A stretch of DNA of 64,000 bases from an uncultured Collinsella sp. (GCA_937989875.1 CALKBO010000018.1:30668-94667), one strand, 5' to 3'; positions 7,443 to 16,505 are shown, counted from the first letter of the stretch. Numbers and translations: made by a program. The notes: a model not told the origin generated them from the letters alone.

Positions 7443-8363
7443 TTAGACTTGTTTGCGGCGCTTCCATTGCTTTCGGCACCAGCACATGAGTGCCTCTATG
7501 AAGGGAATCGTGATGAGGATGACCCATGCGGGATGGGGCTGTGCCAAACAAAGCCACATATAGAGGAACCAGGCAATGGCGGCTGTTGCATAGACGACGC
7601 CGATCAGCTTGGAGAGATGATGTCGGTCGATAAAGTCGCCCATCGCCTCGTAGACGGGAATCAGAAAGACCAGAAAGAGCCCCATACCCCACGTGCCGCA
7701 GATGATGCCGAGCGCGAGATAGGCGAGGACGACAAGTGCAGGAAAGGGAAACTCGTTCCATGCGCGACCGATCTTGGTGTGGAAATGCTTGCCATGATGG
7801 TCGAGCTTGTCGTGTGCCTCTTTCCAGCTGGAAAACGTCTCGCCGTCGATGGTGACGGTGCCGTCGGCATTGGTATGTACGCTGTGTCCATCGTCCTCTA
7901 GCGTATCGATATGCAATCCGCCCGGCCCCACATGGACCTCTTCACCCTTGCGCTCGTTAGCCACGTGGATGCCGCTCCAACCAACATGAACCTCTTCACC
8001 TTTGTTGGGGTCGACAACGTGAATGCCGCGTGCAAGGGAAATGTCGACAGGTGGCTTGCCGTCAGGATCCACGTGCTCGGTAGAAGACTCGGTGCCTTCA
8101 GTCTCGTCGTAATTATTTGCGTCAACGTCATCGTCGGCCGAGGTGTCGACATCGCTAGCCGCTTCCCCATATAGCAACTCATCCAGTGACACGCCATACA
8201 GCGCGGCGAGTGCAATAAGGTTATCGGTATCGGGCGAGGATTCGCTGCGTTCCCATTTGCTGACAGCTTGGCGGCTTACGCCCAACTGGGCAGCAAGAGC
8301 CTCCTGGGAAAGACCGGCAGCTTTGCGGCGATCGACGAGGCGCTGTGCCATCGCAAGATCCAT
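7443..8363 (-). CDS. XRE-family regulator with C-terminal membrane domain
   Basis: This 306-residue protein has an N-terminal Cro/CI-type HTH (residues about 5-60, GLSQEALAAQLGVSRQAVSKWER). An acidic linker rich in Asp/Glu/Thr follows. A central segment carries a repeated motif, two KGEEVHVG copies with GIHV/GLHI flanks (about residues 120-160). The C-terminal part has about four hydrophobic helices (ALVVLAYLALGIICGTWGMG, LFLVFLIPVY, GVVYATAAIAWFLYMWL, AWVILITIPFIEAL). It looks like a membrane-bound DNA-binding sensor, but the ligand is unknown. The ATG at 8363 has AAAGGA 6 bases upstream. Family: XRE regulators with membrane domains, common in Firmicutes and Coriobacteria. Confidence 0.8.
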   Translation of the reverse strand: MDLAMAQRLVDRRKAAGLSQEALAAQLGVSRQAVSKWERSESSPDTDNLIALAALYGVSLDELLYGEAASDVDTSADDDVDANNYDETEGTESSTEHVDPDGKPPVDISLARGIHVVDPNKGEEVHVGWSGIHVANERKGEEVHVGPGGLHIDTLEDDGHSVHTNADGTVTIDGETFSSWKEAHDKLDHHGKHFHTKIGRAWNEFPFPALVVLAYLALGIICGTWGMGLFLVFLIPVYEAMGDFIDRHHLSKLIGVVYATAAIAWFLYMWLCLAQPHPAWVILITIPFIEALMCWCRKQWKRRKQV

Positions 8364-8503
8364 AGTGGTTCCTTTCATGTGGCGACCGTAATCGAATGAG
8401 CCGAGTATGCCGAGAATAACCGGTAGCGACCACCATTTCTAGTTAGAATCTGCCCCAACCCTACCGCAACTTACTATCAGGCCACGCACCCGCAGAGTAG
8501 CTA

Positions 8504-8817
8504 CGGGTGCCTAGGGTAGGATGCGGCGTGCATTTTTGGGAGTTTTCAGCAGCCGAGGGTGCCTGCATACTGGATTTTGGGCGAAAGGCGGGCGCTATGG
8601 GTCGCGTTCTGTAAAAAATGGCCAGCTCTTGAGGCGTTGGGGCTCAGAATCAGGGCTTCCAGCGCTGTTTTGTGCGTCCGATCCCGCGCCCGCGGACTCC
8701 GGGATGCTGAAAACTCCAGAATTTGCACGCCGCCCCCTGGGGTACCTGCAGGCAAAAAGCAACCGCCCCGCCGAAATATGCAATCGGCGGGGCAGTTTAT
8801 GCAATAAAGCGGCTGTG
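8504..8817 (-). repeat. 313-bp duplicated 3' module, copy 2
   Basis: This is the second copy of the module at 6338-6650, here downstream of the FtsX-type permease gene (minus strand, stop at 8857). It contains a perfect 10-bp hairpin, GCCCCGCCGA against TCGGCGGGGC (8765-8793). On the minus strand the hairpin is followed by GGTTGCTTTTTGCC, consistent with transcription termination. Confidence 0.72.
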
Positions 8818-8856
8818 ACACGTCACAGCTCGCTACAGTTTGAATCCCAGAACAGG

Positions 8857-11634
8857 CTACTCTGCGCTCTTGAGGGCGCCGACCATGTCGATCTTGTTGA
8901 GGGTACGATTGGTAGCGAGGTTGACGATAAACGTAAAGCCAAAGGAAAGCACCACGGCAAGCACGTAGCTCAGCGGCTCGACTTCGACGTCAAAGTACAG
9001 CGACGGCATCTGCAAAATGTACGTAAAACTCTCGGCCAGCAAGCCGCCCAGCGGCACGCCCAGCGCGGCGCCAATCGCCGTGAGGATCAACGTCTCCTTG
9101 TTCACGTAATGGTGCACCTCGCCACGGCGGAAGCCCAGCACCTTAATGGTCGCCAGCTCGCGTTCGCGCTCGGAGATGTTCGTGTTGGACAGCGTAAACA
9201 CCACCACAAACGACAGGCACGCCGCCATAAAGGTCACGAGCACCACGACCGAATTGATAATCGTAAAGTTCGCCTCATAGTTTTCCCAATGCTCGGCCGT
9301 GCTCGAAATCGTAAGCCAACCGTCACTCTTAAGATTCTTGCTAAACGCAATCTGGTCGGCCGACGAACCCTTAAGCAGCACAAAGACGCCGTTAAGGCGT
9401 ACGCTTCGACCGAACGCACGCTCATAGGTGCCCTGCGTCATGTAAAGCGTGTTGCCCAGATAGTTAAGCGAAATGTCGCTGACTTTGACCTTGGCAACAT
9501 TGAGCGACGAATCCTGGACGTGAGCCGTATCGCCCGGCTGAATCCCCAGCACCAGCTGTGAACTTTTGCTCAGATACACGTCTCCGTCACGCAAAGGCAG
9601 CGGTTCTTTGGACTCATCCTCCAGACGCACGTAATCGCCCAAGTCACTCGTGCGGTCATCGGGCACCACGATCAGCTGCACGGTCTCGCTCTTGCCGCCA
9701 AACGTAAAGGTGACGTTGTCGGTCATAATCGGCAGGGTCGAGGTCACGGTCACGTTGAAATCATTGGCCGCGCTGCGCTCATCCAATGCCGCGCACGTCT
9801 GCGAAAAATCGTCGGGATTGGCGACCGCCAGCAGGTCGTAGCGCGTGATATGCCCGTACTGTTTGGGCGAAAGCGCCACCGACGTGTCGCGAATGCCCAT
9901 ACCGCAGATCACGAGCGCCGTGCAGCCGGCGATACCGAAGATGGTCATAAAAGCGCGCTTTTTGTAGCGGAACAGGTTACGTGCTGCCACCTTGTTCAAA
10001 AAGCCCATGCGGCGCCAGATAAAGCCGATGCGCTCAAGCAAGATGCGAGAGCCGGCGCGTGGGGCCTTGGGACGCATGAGCGAGGCCGGGGCCTCGGCCA
10101 TCTCGTGGCGGCAGGCGATAATCGTAGCGCCCACCACGCCCACGGCAAACAGCGCCACCGAGACGATTGAGGACACGATGTCGTACGAGAGCAGCATCTG
10201 GGGCAGCGAGTACATGTCGTCGAACACCGTAAACAGGAACAGCGGCAGGCCCACAAATCCGATGATGTTGCCGAGCACGCCGCCGATCAGACATGCCCAC
10301 AGCGCATAGTCCACGTATTTGGACAGGATGCGCTCGCGTGAATAGCCAAGCGCCTTGTACAGGCCAATAAGCGTGCGCTCCTCCTCGACCATGCGCGTGG
10401 CGGTGGTAAGACTGATGAGCACAGCGACGACAAAGAAGATAAATGGGAAAACCGTGGCGATGGCCTCGATCGAAGAACTGTCGCTCTCGACGCTCGAGTA
10501 GCTTGCGATGTTACCGCGGTCCTGAATGTACCAGGTGCATTCGCCCAGATCGGAAAGCTCGGCGCGGGCATCGGCAAAATGCTGGTCGGCGGCGGCGCGG
10601 CGCTGGTCCAACTCGGCCTGAGCCTGGACGCGCTCCTCGCTGCCCTCGGCCATACGGTTGATGTTATCCTGCTCGATCCCAAAGAGCATGGCGGCCTGAC
10701 GCTCGGCCGTATCCAAGCTTGTCGGCGTGTCAACCGTCAACTCCTGGACGCGCGCCTTCTCACGCTCCTCGCGGATCTTCTCGATGTTGCCTTTGACCTC
10801 GTTGATCTTTGTCGTGTAGGCATCCGAATAGGAGTTAAGACTCTTGGCTCCCTCGACGATCACGTGGACTGCGGAGTAGGAAGAAGATGTCGCGGCATCC
10901 TCGCTCACATAGAACTTATAGTCCGCAGCCGAAGCAGCGCGAAAGGCGTTGACTGTCGAGTCGGAGCTCACGTCGGTAGGATCGAGGACCTCGGCCGTAA
11001 TGGTGTAATCGCCCGCGGCAAACTGATCCTTGGCACTTTGGTTGGACGAGCTCGCGTCATTGGCGGCAAAACTCACCGTATCGCCGAGCTTTTTGCCCGA
11101 AGCCTTCAGGAACTTCGAAGTCACCGCGACTTCATCGGCGCTCTCGGGCAAATCGCCGCTCACCAGCACCGGCTGATCGATATTCTCCTTGGAGAGACTT
11201 TGCACGACCACGCGCTCGCGCGTTGTGCCCACGGCGGTGTAGGCGGTCTCGGTGTAGATGCCCTCGACCGTCTCGACGCCGTCGACCTCTTGGATAGCCG
11301 CGAGATCGTCGCGCGTAAGGCCATAGGTCGACTGCACGTTAATGTCATAGACATTCTGCTGGTCAAAATAGGCGTCGACCGAATCGCACAAATCCTCGCA
11401 GCCCGCCTTAAGGCCGCACATCACGCTCACGCCAAGCGCAGTGATGACCACGATAGATAGGAAGCGCTTAAGACTGCCCCGAATCGTGCGGTAGATGCCA
11501 CGGCGAAAAACCGTCGGCACCATATCGTTTGAGCTTTGGGCGGTACGGTAGGTCGCGAACTCCCGGTCGCGGCCCGCGTGCTCCGTATCGTGGTTTTGGC
11601 TGTTTTGGCAATCTTGGTCCATGGGCGCTACCAC
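8857..11634 (-). CDS. ABC transporter permease, FtsX-like family
   Basis: This large (925-residue) permease has an N-terminal membrane segment (FLSIVVITALGVSVMCGL). A long extracytoplasmic domain with coiled-coil character follows (about residues 260-370, rich in Glu, Arg and Ala). It has two FtsX-type membrane blocks: FPFIFFVVAVLISLTTATRM with EERTLIGLYKALGYS, and a C-terminal block with ELATIKVLGFRRGEV. This is the architecture of MacB/YknZ-like exporters that act from the outer leaflet. The GTG at 11634 overlaps the ATPase stop. An ATG at 11622 is an equally plausible start. The substrate is unknown. Confidence 0.87.
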   Translation of the reverse strand: MVAPMDQDCQNSQNHDTEHAGRDREFATYRTAQSSNDMVPTVFRRGIYRTIRGSLKRFLSIVVITALGVSVMCGLKAGCEDLCDSVDAYFDQQNVYDINVQSTYGLTRDDLAAIQEVDGVETVEGIYTETAYTAVGTTRERVVVQSLSKENIDQPVLVSGDLPESADEVAVTSKFLKASGKKLGDTVSFAANDASSSNQSAKDQFAAGDYTITAEVLDPTDVSSDSTVNAFRAASAADYKFYVSEDAATSSSYSAVHVIVEGAKSLNSYSDAYTTKINEVKGNIEKIREEREKARVQELTVDTPTSLDTAERQAAMLFGIEQDNINRMAEGSEERVQAQAELDQRRAAADQHFADARAELSDLGECTWYIQDRGNIASYSSVESDSSSIEAIATVFPFIFFVVAVLISLTTATRMVEEERTLIGLYKALGYSRERILSKYVDYALWACLIGGVLGNIIGFVGLPLFLFTVFDDMYSLPQMLLSYDIVSSIVSVALFAVGVVGATIIACRHEMAEAPASLMRPKAPRAGSRILLERIGFIWRRMGFLNKVAARNLFRYKKRAFMTIFGIAGCTALVICGMGIRDTSVALSPKQYGHITRYDLLAVANPDDFSQTCAALDERSAANDFNVTVTSTLPIMTDNVTFTFGGKSETVQLIVVPDDRTSDLGDYVRLEDESKEPLPLRDGDVYLSKSSQLVLGIQPGDTAHVQDSSLNVAKVKVSDISLNYLGNTLYMTQGTYERAFGRSVRLNGVFVLLKGSSADQIAFSKNLKSDGWLTISSTAEHWENYEANFTIINSVVVLVTFMAACLSFVVVFTLSNTNISERERELATIKVLGFRRGEVHHYVNKETLILTAIGAALGVPLGGLLAESFTYILQMPSLYFDVEVEPLSYVLAVVLSFGFTFIVNLATNRTLNKIDMVGALKSAE

Positions 11635-12329
11635 TCGATCGTCTCGATAGGCACGGGATTTTGCTGGACCGTCTCGCTCTCCACGCGGCCGCTCTTAAAG
11701 CGGATCAGGCGATCGGCCATGGGCGCCAGCGCGGAGTTGTGGGTGATGATAATGACCGTGATGTCCTGCTTGCGGCAGGTGTCCTGTAGCAACTGCAAGA
11801 TCTGCTTGCCGGTTTTGTAGTCGAGTGCACCCGTGGGCTCGTCGCACAAAAGCAGCTTGGGATTCTTGGCCAGTGCGCGGGCAATGGACACGCGCTGCTG
11901 CTCGCCGCCCGAAAGCTGTGCCGGAAAGTTGCCCAGGCGCTCGCCCAGGCCAACCTGACGAAGCGTCTGTTCGGCATCAAGCGAATCGGGGCAGATCTGA
12001 GCCGCGAGCTCAACGTTTTCGAGCGCCGTCAAGTTGGGGACCAAATTGTAGAACTGGAAGACAAAGCCGACGTCGGCGCGGCGGTATTCCACGAGCTGCG
12101 CCTCGTTGGCAGAGCTCACGTCGCGCCCGTCCACCGTCACGGTGCCGGAAGTCGCCGTATCCATGCCGCCCAGGATGTTGAGCGCCGTGGTCTTGCCGGC
12201 GCCCGAGGCGCCCAGGATAATGGCGAGCTCACCGCGCTCGACCGTAAAACTCGCGCCGTCGAGCGCGTGAATGCGGGCGTCGCCCTCGCCGTATGCCTTG
12301 ATGACGTCTTTGAATTCGATATAAGCCAT
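11628..12329 (-). CDS. ABC transporter ATP-binding protein (MacB/LolD type)
   Basis: This is a 233-residue nucleotide-binding subunit. Walker A GASGAGKTT, the signature LSGGEQQRV and Walker B LLLCDEPTGALD with the following D-loop are all present. It is encoded directly upstream of, and overlapping, the FtsX-type permease, so the two form one exporter. The MacB/LolD subgroup works as mechanotransmitters for lipids, peptides or cell-wall signals. A dispersed terminator-like repeat sits in the leader region about 55 bases before the start. Confidence 0.92.
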   Translation of the reverse strand: MAYIEFKDVIKAYGEGDARIHALDGASFTVERGELAIILGASGAGKTTALNILGGMDTATSGTVTVDGRDVSSANEAQLVEYRRADVGFVFQFYNLVPNLTALENVELAAQICPDSLDAEQTLRQVGLGERLGNFPAQLSGGEQQRVSIARALAKNPKLLLCDEPTGALDYKTGKQILQLLQDTCRKQDITVIIITHNSALAPMADRLIRFKSGRVESETVQQNPVPIETIEW

Positions 12330-12383
12330 CGAGTAATTCCCATCTGGTCGGATAACTCTTTAGTATTACCCATTTCGCACCGA

Positions 12384-12430
12384 CCAAAAAGGGACAGGTT
12401 TATTTTGGCAGGTTTTATATGGGGAAACGG
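12384..12430 (+). repeat. Terminator-like dispersed repeat, copy 3
   Basis: This copy is in plus orientation. CCAAAAAGGGACAGG is followed by TTTATTTTGGCAGG and TTTTATATGGGGAAACGG. It lies between the ABC operon promoter region (minus) and the GyrI-like gene (plus), so this copy is not at a 3' end. Confidence 0.8.
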
Positions 12431-12530
12431 CAGCTATAGATGAGGCTACGGGGAGGCAGGGAAATCATCGACGGGGTCAGGCCGACCGCCAAACACAACG
12501 CACGTATCTCTATCTGTCAACCAAATCATT

Positions 12531-12559
12531 CGAACAGCTGTTCGTTTCTATGATATGAT
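12531..12559 (+). promoter_or_regulatory. LexA-box-like palindrome and -10 region
   Basis: The perfect 14-bp palindrome CGAACAGCTGTTCG (12531-12544) fits the Gram-positive/actinobacterial SOS-box core CGAAC-N4-GTTCG. It lies immediately before TATGATATGAT (12549-12559), which contains two overlapping -10 candidates for the GyrI-like gene. A LexA operator overlapping the -35/spacer region is inferred. Confidence 0.55.
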
Positions 12560-12600
12560 TCCGCTATTTAAGCAGGCCAATACGCAGAAAGGCGGCCAAC

Positions 12601-13239
12601 ATGGCGTTCGACTTTAAGAAGGAATGCAAGGAGCTCTACAAGCCTGCAAGCAAGCCGAGCATCGTAACTGTCCCGCCTATGAGCTACGTTGCAGTTCGCG
12701 GAAAGGGCGACCCAAATACCGAAGGTGGCGAGTATCAAAACGCCCTGCCGCTGCTTTACGGCATCGCCTATACCGTCAAGATGTCGAAGAAAGGCTCAAG
12801 GAGTATCGAGGGCTATTTCGACTTTGTGGTACCGCCGCTCGAGGGTTTCTGGTGGCAAGACTCCCCGAGCGGCGACATCGATTATGTACGCAAGGACGAT
12901 TTCAACTTTATCTCGTGCATTCGCCTGCCCGATTTCGTCACCCGAGATGACTTTGACTGGGCAGTCGCGGAAGCCACGACCAAAAAGAAACTGGACTTTT
13001 CCGCCGTCGAGCTGCTTAAAGTTGATGAAGGTCTCTGCGTTCAATGCATGCATACCGGACCCTATGACAGCGAGCCGGCAACCGTAGACGCTATGTATGA
13101 ATACGCGACCGAGCAGGGCTATGTCCCCGACTTCTCAGACACCCGCTTACATCACGAAATCTATCTCTCCGATCCGCGCAAATGTGCACCGGAGAAACTT
13201 AAGACTGTGGTTCGTCATCCTATCAAGCGCGCTGAATAG
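12601..13239 (+). CDS. GyrI-like small-molecule-binding domain protein
   Basis: This is a 212-residue single-domain cytosolic protein of the GyrI-like/SOUL-type effector-binding superfamily. Landmarks are the N-terminal TVPPMSYVAVRGKGDPN strand-turn, the aromatic GYFDFVVPPLEGFWW centre and the C-terminal LHHEIYLSDPRKCAPEKLKTVVR strand. Members bind hydrophobic drugs or act as stand-alone binding/hydrolysing domains. E. coli SbmC/GyrI protects gyrase and is SOS-induced. Its promoter carries a LexA-box-like palindrome, which would fit an SOS-linked role. AAAGGCGG precedes the ATG. Confidence 0.78.
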   Translation: MAFDFKKECKELYKPASKPSIVTVPPMSYVAVRGKGDPNTEGGEYQNALPLLYGIAYTVKMSKKGSRSIEGYFDFVVPPLEGFWWQDSPSGDIDYVRKDDFNFISCIRLPDFVTRDDFDWAVAEATTKKKLDFSAVELLKVDEGLCVQCMHTGPYDSEPATVDAMYEYATEQGYVPDFSDTRLHHEIYLSDPRKCAPEKLKTVVRHPIKRAE

Positions 13240-13408
13240 TGTGGAGCGTCATTTCACGCGCTAGGTTTTAAGCCAGCCAGCCGTCTCCCAGGCCGTCCGG
13301 TAATTATCCTGACGTGGCCCGTCGCATCTTATATCCCCTAGGGGAAATTGCGTCCCGTTCTGAAGCCTCAAACTGGGATACAGTTTCCGCTAGACGCCCC
13401 AAGAGGAA

Positions 13409-13446
13409 AGTACGTCCCACTGCGCAGCGTCACGCCGGGACGTACC
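13409..13446. repeat. Inverted repeat downstream of the GyrI-like gene
   Basis: GTACGTCCC (13410-13418) and GGGACGTAC (13437-13445) form a 9-bp stem with an 18-base loop. The intergenic stretch 13240-13523 otherwise holds a weaker inverted repeat (AAATTGCGTCCC against GGGATACAGTTT) and a terminator-like repeat. Confidence 0.5.
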
Positions 13447-13465
13447 CTCCGCCCACAGCCTTCCC

Positions 13466-13527
13466 CGTCGGCGTTTCCCCAGATAGAGCCTGCCAAAATA
13501 AACTTGTCCCTTTTTGGCAGGTTTTAG
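13466..13527 (-). repeat. Terminator-like dispersed repeat, copy 4
   Basis: The repeat begins at the TAA stop codon (13524-13526) of the histidine kinase gene, exactly as copy 2 begins at the aminopeptidase stop. The perfect hairpin CCTGCCAAAA/TTTTGGCAGG is present, followed by the CTATCTGGGGAAACGCCG tail on the minus strand. Confidence 0.82.
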
Positions 13528-14903
13528 AAGCGGACGGTGAAGGTGATCTGGTTGCCGCGGCCGCAGACAGAAGCGCTCCCGCCATGGGCCTCGGCGATGG
13601 CTCGCACCACGGACAGGCCCACACCCGAGCCGCCTGTCTTGGAGCTGCGCGACACGTCCGCACGATAGAAGCGGTCGAACAATCGGTCCAGGTCACCCTC
13701 GGGCAGCTCATCAACAGCATTCGATACGACAAGCTCGGCCAAGCCTTTGCCCGCACCGCGCGAGACGGCACGCAAACTCAACTCAATCACGCTGCCCTCG
13801 CTTGCGTAGCGTGTGGCGTTGTCCAGCAGCAGCTCAACAACCTGCGCCACTGCCGCGGCATCGGCATGGGCCCGCACACCGCTCGCAATCGACGTCGACA
13901 GCCGCTTTCCGCGCGAAACCGCCACCGATTCAAACGGCGCCGCCGCCTTGTCCACAGTCTCCGAAAGATCGATCGATGTCATAGTAAAGCCCGCCGAGCC
14001 CTCGTCCATGCGAGCCAAAAATACCAGACGCTCCGTGAGCGCCGTCAACCGTGCAACCTGCTCGTGAATGCTCTGCGTCCATTCGCTCTCGCCGCTCTCG
14101 ATTTCCTGCACCTCGTTAGCGGCATCAATCACGGCCAGCGGCGTCTTGATCTCGTGGCTTGCATCGGTAATAAAGCGCTTTTGCTTGCTGTAGCTCTCGA
14201 CCATCGGCCGAATCACCGCACCCGAGGCGCCCGCCACGATTGCCAGCACCGCCAGCCAGCCAATGCAACTGATTGCCACGCTCGCGCTCAAAAACGAATG
14301 AAAGCTTGCAAGCTCGCGCGAGCAGTCGACGAACACATAGGTTGTCTCGTCGCCCTGAACCGTAACTGTATAGCGGTAGTTACCAGAAAAGCCCGAGGTC
14401 CAACCCTTGGAATACAGTCCTGCCGCGATGCGTGCAGCACGCTTGGCGCCCACCGCGGCAATGCGGGCCGTGTTGACATCGGTCACCTGCCCACCGGCAA
14501 GTGTCACCGTAAAGTAGCGCGTGTCGAAGGGAGATTCCGCCGTCATGCCTTCAAAATGCCCATCGCGAATGGCCGCCCGGTTACCGGTAGCAACCTTGCC
14601 GGCAACCGCATCCTGACCGGGACCGGTCTTAGGCTCGTCCTCCCCATCAATGCCATCCTTGCCTGCCAAGATATAGTCCAGGCGAGCATCGGCCATTTTA
14701 CAGACATGCGAGTAGTTGACGACGTTGATGCCGGCAATAATGAGCGTAAGCACGACGGTCACGGCACCCATGGCAACCAAGATAAACTTGCGACGCAGGC
14801 GACGTCCCATTGCACTGGCAGCATCGGCGCGCCCCGGATTACCCGAGTCCGCGCCCATGCCGAGCTTTGCCGCCATGCGCTTCCACCATGCGCGTGCGCT
14901 CAC
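13524..14903 (-). CDS. Sensor histidine kinase
   Basis: This is a 459-residue two-component kinase. There are two membrane helices (about 38-62, KFILVAMGAVTVVLTLIIAG, and 205-232) flanking an extracytoplasmic sensor of about 140 residues. The H box is ITDASHEIKTPLAV (His250). The N box is LLLDNATRY and the G box GGSGVGLSVVRAIAEAHGG. It begins at a GTG overlapping the response-regulator stop by 4 bases. The kinase and regulator point away from the glycosyltransferase operon at 15.9 kb, which they may control. In B. subtilis, ykoGH-like kinases are found near ykcBC. Confidence 0.92.
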   Translation of the reverse strand: MSARAWWKRMAAKLGMGADSGNPGRADAASAMGRRLRRKFILVAMGAVTVVLTLIIAGINVVNYSHVCKMADARLDYILAGKDGIDGEDEPKTGPGQDAVAGKVATGNRAAIRDGHFEGMTAESPFDTRYFTVTLAGGQVTDVNTARIAAVGAKRAARIAAGLYSKGWTSGFSGNYRYTVTVQGDETTYVFVDCSRELASFHSFLSASVAISCIGWLAVLAIVAGASGAVIRPMVESYSKQKRFITDASHEIKTPLAVIDAANEVQEIESGESEWTQSIHEQVARLTALTERLVFLARMDEGSAGFTMTSIDLSETVDKAAAPFESVAVSRGKRLSTSIASGVRAHADAAAVAQVVELLLDNATRYASEGSVIELSLRAVSRGAGKGLAELVVSNAVDELPEGDLDRLFDRFYRADVSRSSKTGGSGVGLSVVRAIAEAHGGSASVCGRGNQITFTVRF

Positions 14904-15589
14904 GCCTGCTCGTCCCCTTCGACAACCTCAAGCGAATATCCCTGATTGCGCGACGCGCGGATGGCCACGTTGGCACCCAGCGCCGTCAGCTTTTTGCGCA
15001 GGTAGGAGATATAGACCCACACCACGTTGGCACCCTCGGGTGCATCCTCGCCCCAGACCTCGAGCATCAGACGCTCGGTAGGCATGCGCGTGCCGGGGTT
15101 GCGCATAAAGAGCTCCATAAGCTGAAACTCACGATTGGCCAGATGTTCCTCGCCCAAAGGCCCAACGAGTGTGCACGATGCCGTGTCGAGGCGCACGTTG
15201 CCCACGCTGAGCGTCGTGGCGTCAATTGCCGTCGCAGCGCGCGTCATGGCACGAATACGCGCAAGCAGCTCCTTGGCGGCAAACGGCTTGGTCAGGTAAT
15301 CGTTGGCACCGGCATCCAGACCCTCGACCTTATCGGACACCTCGCTTTTGGCCGTAAGCATGATGATGGGCAGGCGTTTGCCGGCCTCACGCGTGCGCTT
15401 GAGTACCTCGATGCCGTCCATACCGGGCATCATGATGTCCAGGATTGCGGCGTCATAGTCATTGGCAAGTAGATATTCGAGTGCCGTCAGACCGTCGAGC
15501 GCGGTGTCGACCTCGTAGTCGCTATGTTGCAGAATCGCGGTAAGGGCGCGGGAGAGACCGGGTTCGTCCTCGGCAAGCATCAGCTTCAT
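14900..15589 (-). CDS. OmpR/PhoB-family response regulator
   Basis: This is a 229-residue response regulator with an N-terminal receiver domain: acidic pair E7/D8, phospho-acceptor Asp51 in AAILDIMMPGMDG, Thr79 region IIMLTA, and Lys101 in NDYLTKPF. The C-terminal winged helix (about 130-222) contains LMELFMRNPGTRMPTERL and GANVVWVYISYLRKKL. The start is an ATG with AAGGAGC upstream. It is the first gene of a regulator-kinase operon. Direct repeats typical of OmpR-type operators lie in its upstream region. Confidence 0.94.
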   Translation of the reverse strand: MKLMLAEDEPGLSRALTAILQHSDYEVDTALDGLTALEYLLANDYDAAILDIMMPGMDGIEVLKRTREAGKRLPIIMLTAKSEVSDKVEGLDAGANDYLTKPFAAKELLARIRAMTRAATAIDATTLSVGNVRLDTASCTLVGPLGEEHLANREFQLMELFMRNPGTRMPTERLMLEVWGEDAPEGANVVWVYISYLRKKLTALGANVAIRASRNQGYSLEVVEGDEQA

Positions 15590-15652
15590 AGTTGCTCCTT
15601 TGGCGCACGGAGATACAGATTTCGATACTGCCGATAATAGCGCACCGAAAGC

Positions 15653-15725
15653 TGCCTTAGCGCAGCCTTAGCAGCTCAACCTGCACGTTTCTAAAAACGC
15701 TGGATAGGGCTTAGCCAAACTTAAG
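15653..15725. promoter_or_regulatory. Candidate response-regulator operator repeats
   Basis: GCCTTAGC occurs twice with an 11-bp period (starting at 15653 and 15664). It is followed by GGGCTTAGCCAAACTTAAGG (15707-15726). Direct repeats one helical turn apart between a divergently oriented OmpR-type regulator gene and an operon are typical binding sites for this family. The assignment is inference. Confidence 0.45.
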
Positions 15726-15887
15726 GCGCAGATGCCGAGCGCATGTCTGCGCGTCAGCCGCGGTAGAACAGCTTTGTCACGAGGACAGCCATACCGCCTC
15801 GCGACGGCATGTTGAGACCATGCCATCCCCTTTGATGCGGGAGCCGCCAACGCGGGCTGCTCCGCGCCTATCCGATTGGAGAACACT

Positions 15888-16505
15888 ATGGGCAGCTTGT
15901 TCAACCGCAATACCGACGGTGTCACCGGCAGCGAGAGCGCCGAGCCCAATACGGCATCCCAACACGCAGCGAGCGATGTGCCCGCCACGGTCGTCAATCC
16001 ACTCTATGCGGGAGAGTCTGCTGGAGAGCACGCCATGCCCGCCGGCACGTCGGCGCCCGCTCCCGATACCCGCGCATATGTCGCCGAACCCGCTCCGCAG
16101 CAGACGGTCTCCACCAAAGAGCACGACGACAAACAGCCCAGTCGCGCCGCCAACCTGCTCCTAGTCGCAACGCTTGCCGCCGTTTGTGGGCTCGCTGGCG
16201 GGCTTGCAGGTGGTGCCATCATGAGCGCCGCGACCGGCGGATCGGCCCAGGCCGTGCAGGGTGGCATGGGCGCCGGCCAGGGCGGCATGCAGGGCGGCGG
16301 GGCACCGAGCCCGGATGGCGCCACCGGCAACGGCAACGGTGCCTCGGATAGTAGCGCTCCGAGTGGGCAGGCGCCCACGGGCGCACCCGACGCGAGCGGT
16401 TCTGTCGATGGCTCGACCGATGGCAGCTCAACCGACGCCCCGGGCGATGCGCCTGCGGACACGAGTGCCGACGCCGACACCTCGCAGACTTCCCTTTCCG
16501 CCTAG
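15888..16505 (+). CDS. Small membrane protein with glycine-rich and Ser/Asp-rich tail
   Basis: This is a 205-residue protein of unrecognised family. It has a hydrophilic N-terminal region of about 85 residues and one membrane helix (LLLVATLAAVCGLAGGLAGGAIM, about 93-116). A Gly/Met/Gln-rich stretch follows, then a Ser/Thr/Asp/Ala/Pro low-complexity C-terminus, probably outside the membrane. The ATG at 15888 has TTGGAGAACACT before it. An upstream TTG at 15876 is less likely. It leads an operon with two glycosyltransferase genes. The encoded GT39 protein also carries Gly/Met-rich tracts (MGGGMGGTQMGG), so the two may work together at the surface. Confidence 0.72.
   Translation: MGSLFNRNTDGVTGSESAEPNTASQHAASDVPATVVNPLYAGESAGEHAMPAGTSAPAPDTRAYVAEPAPQQTVSTKEHDDKQPSRAANLLLVATLAAVCGLAGGLAGGAIMSAATGGSAQAVQGGMGAGQGGMQGGGAPSPDGATGNGNGASDSSAPSGQAPTGAPDASGSVDGSTDGSSTDAPGDAPADTSADADTSQTSLSA

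Noticed and set aside
15668..16124. Two minus-strand frames upstream of the glycosyltransferase operon
   Set aside because: They overlap the operator region and the start of the membrane-protein gene, have no ribosome-binding site and have no recognisable features.
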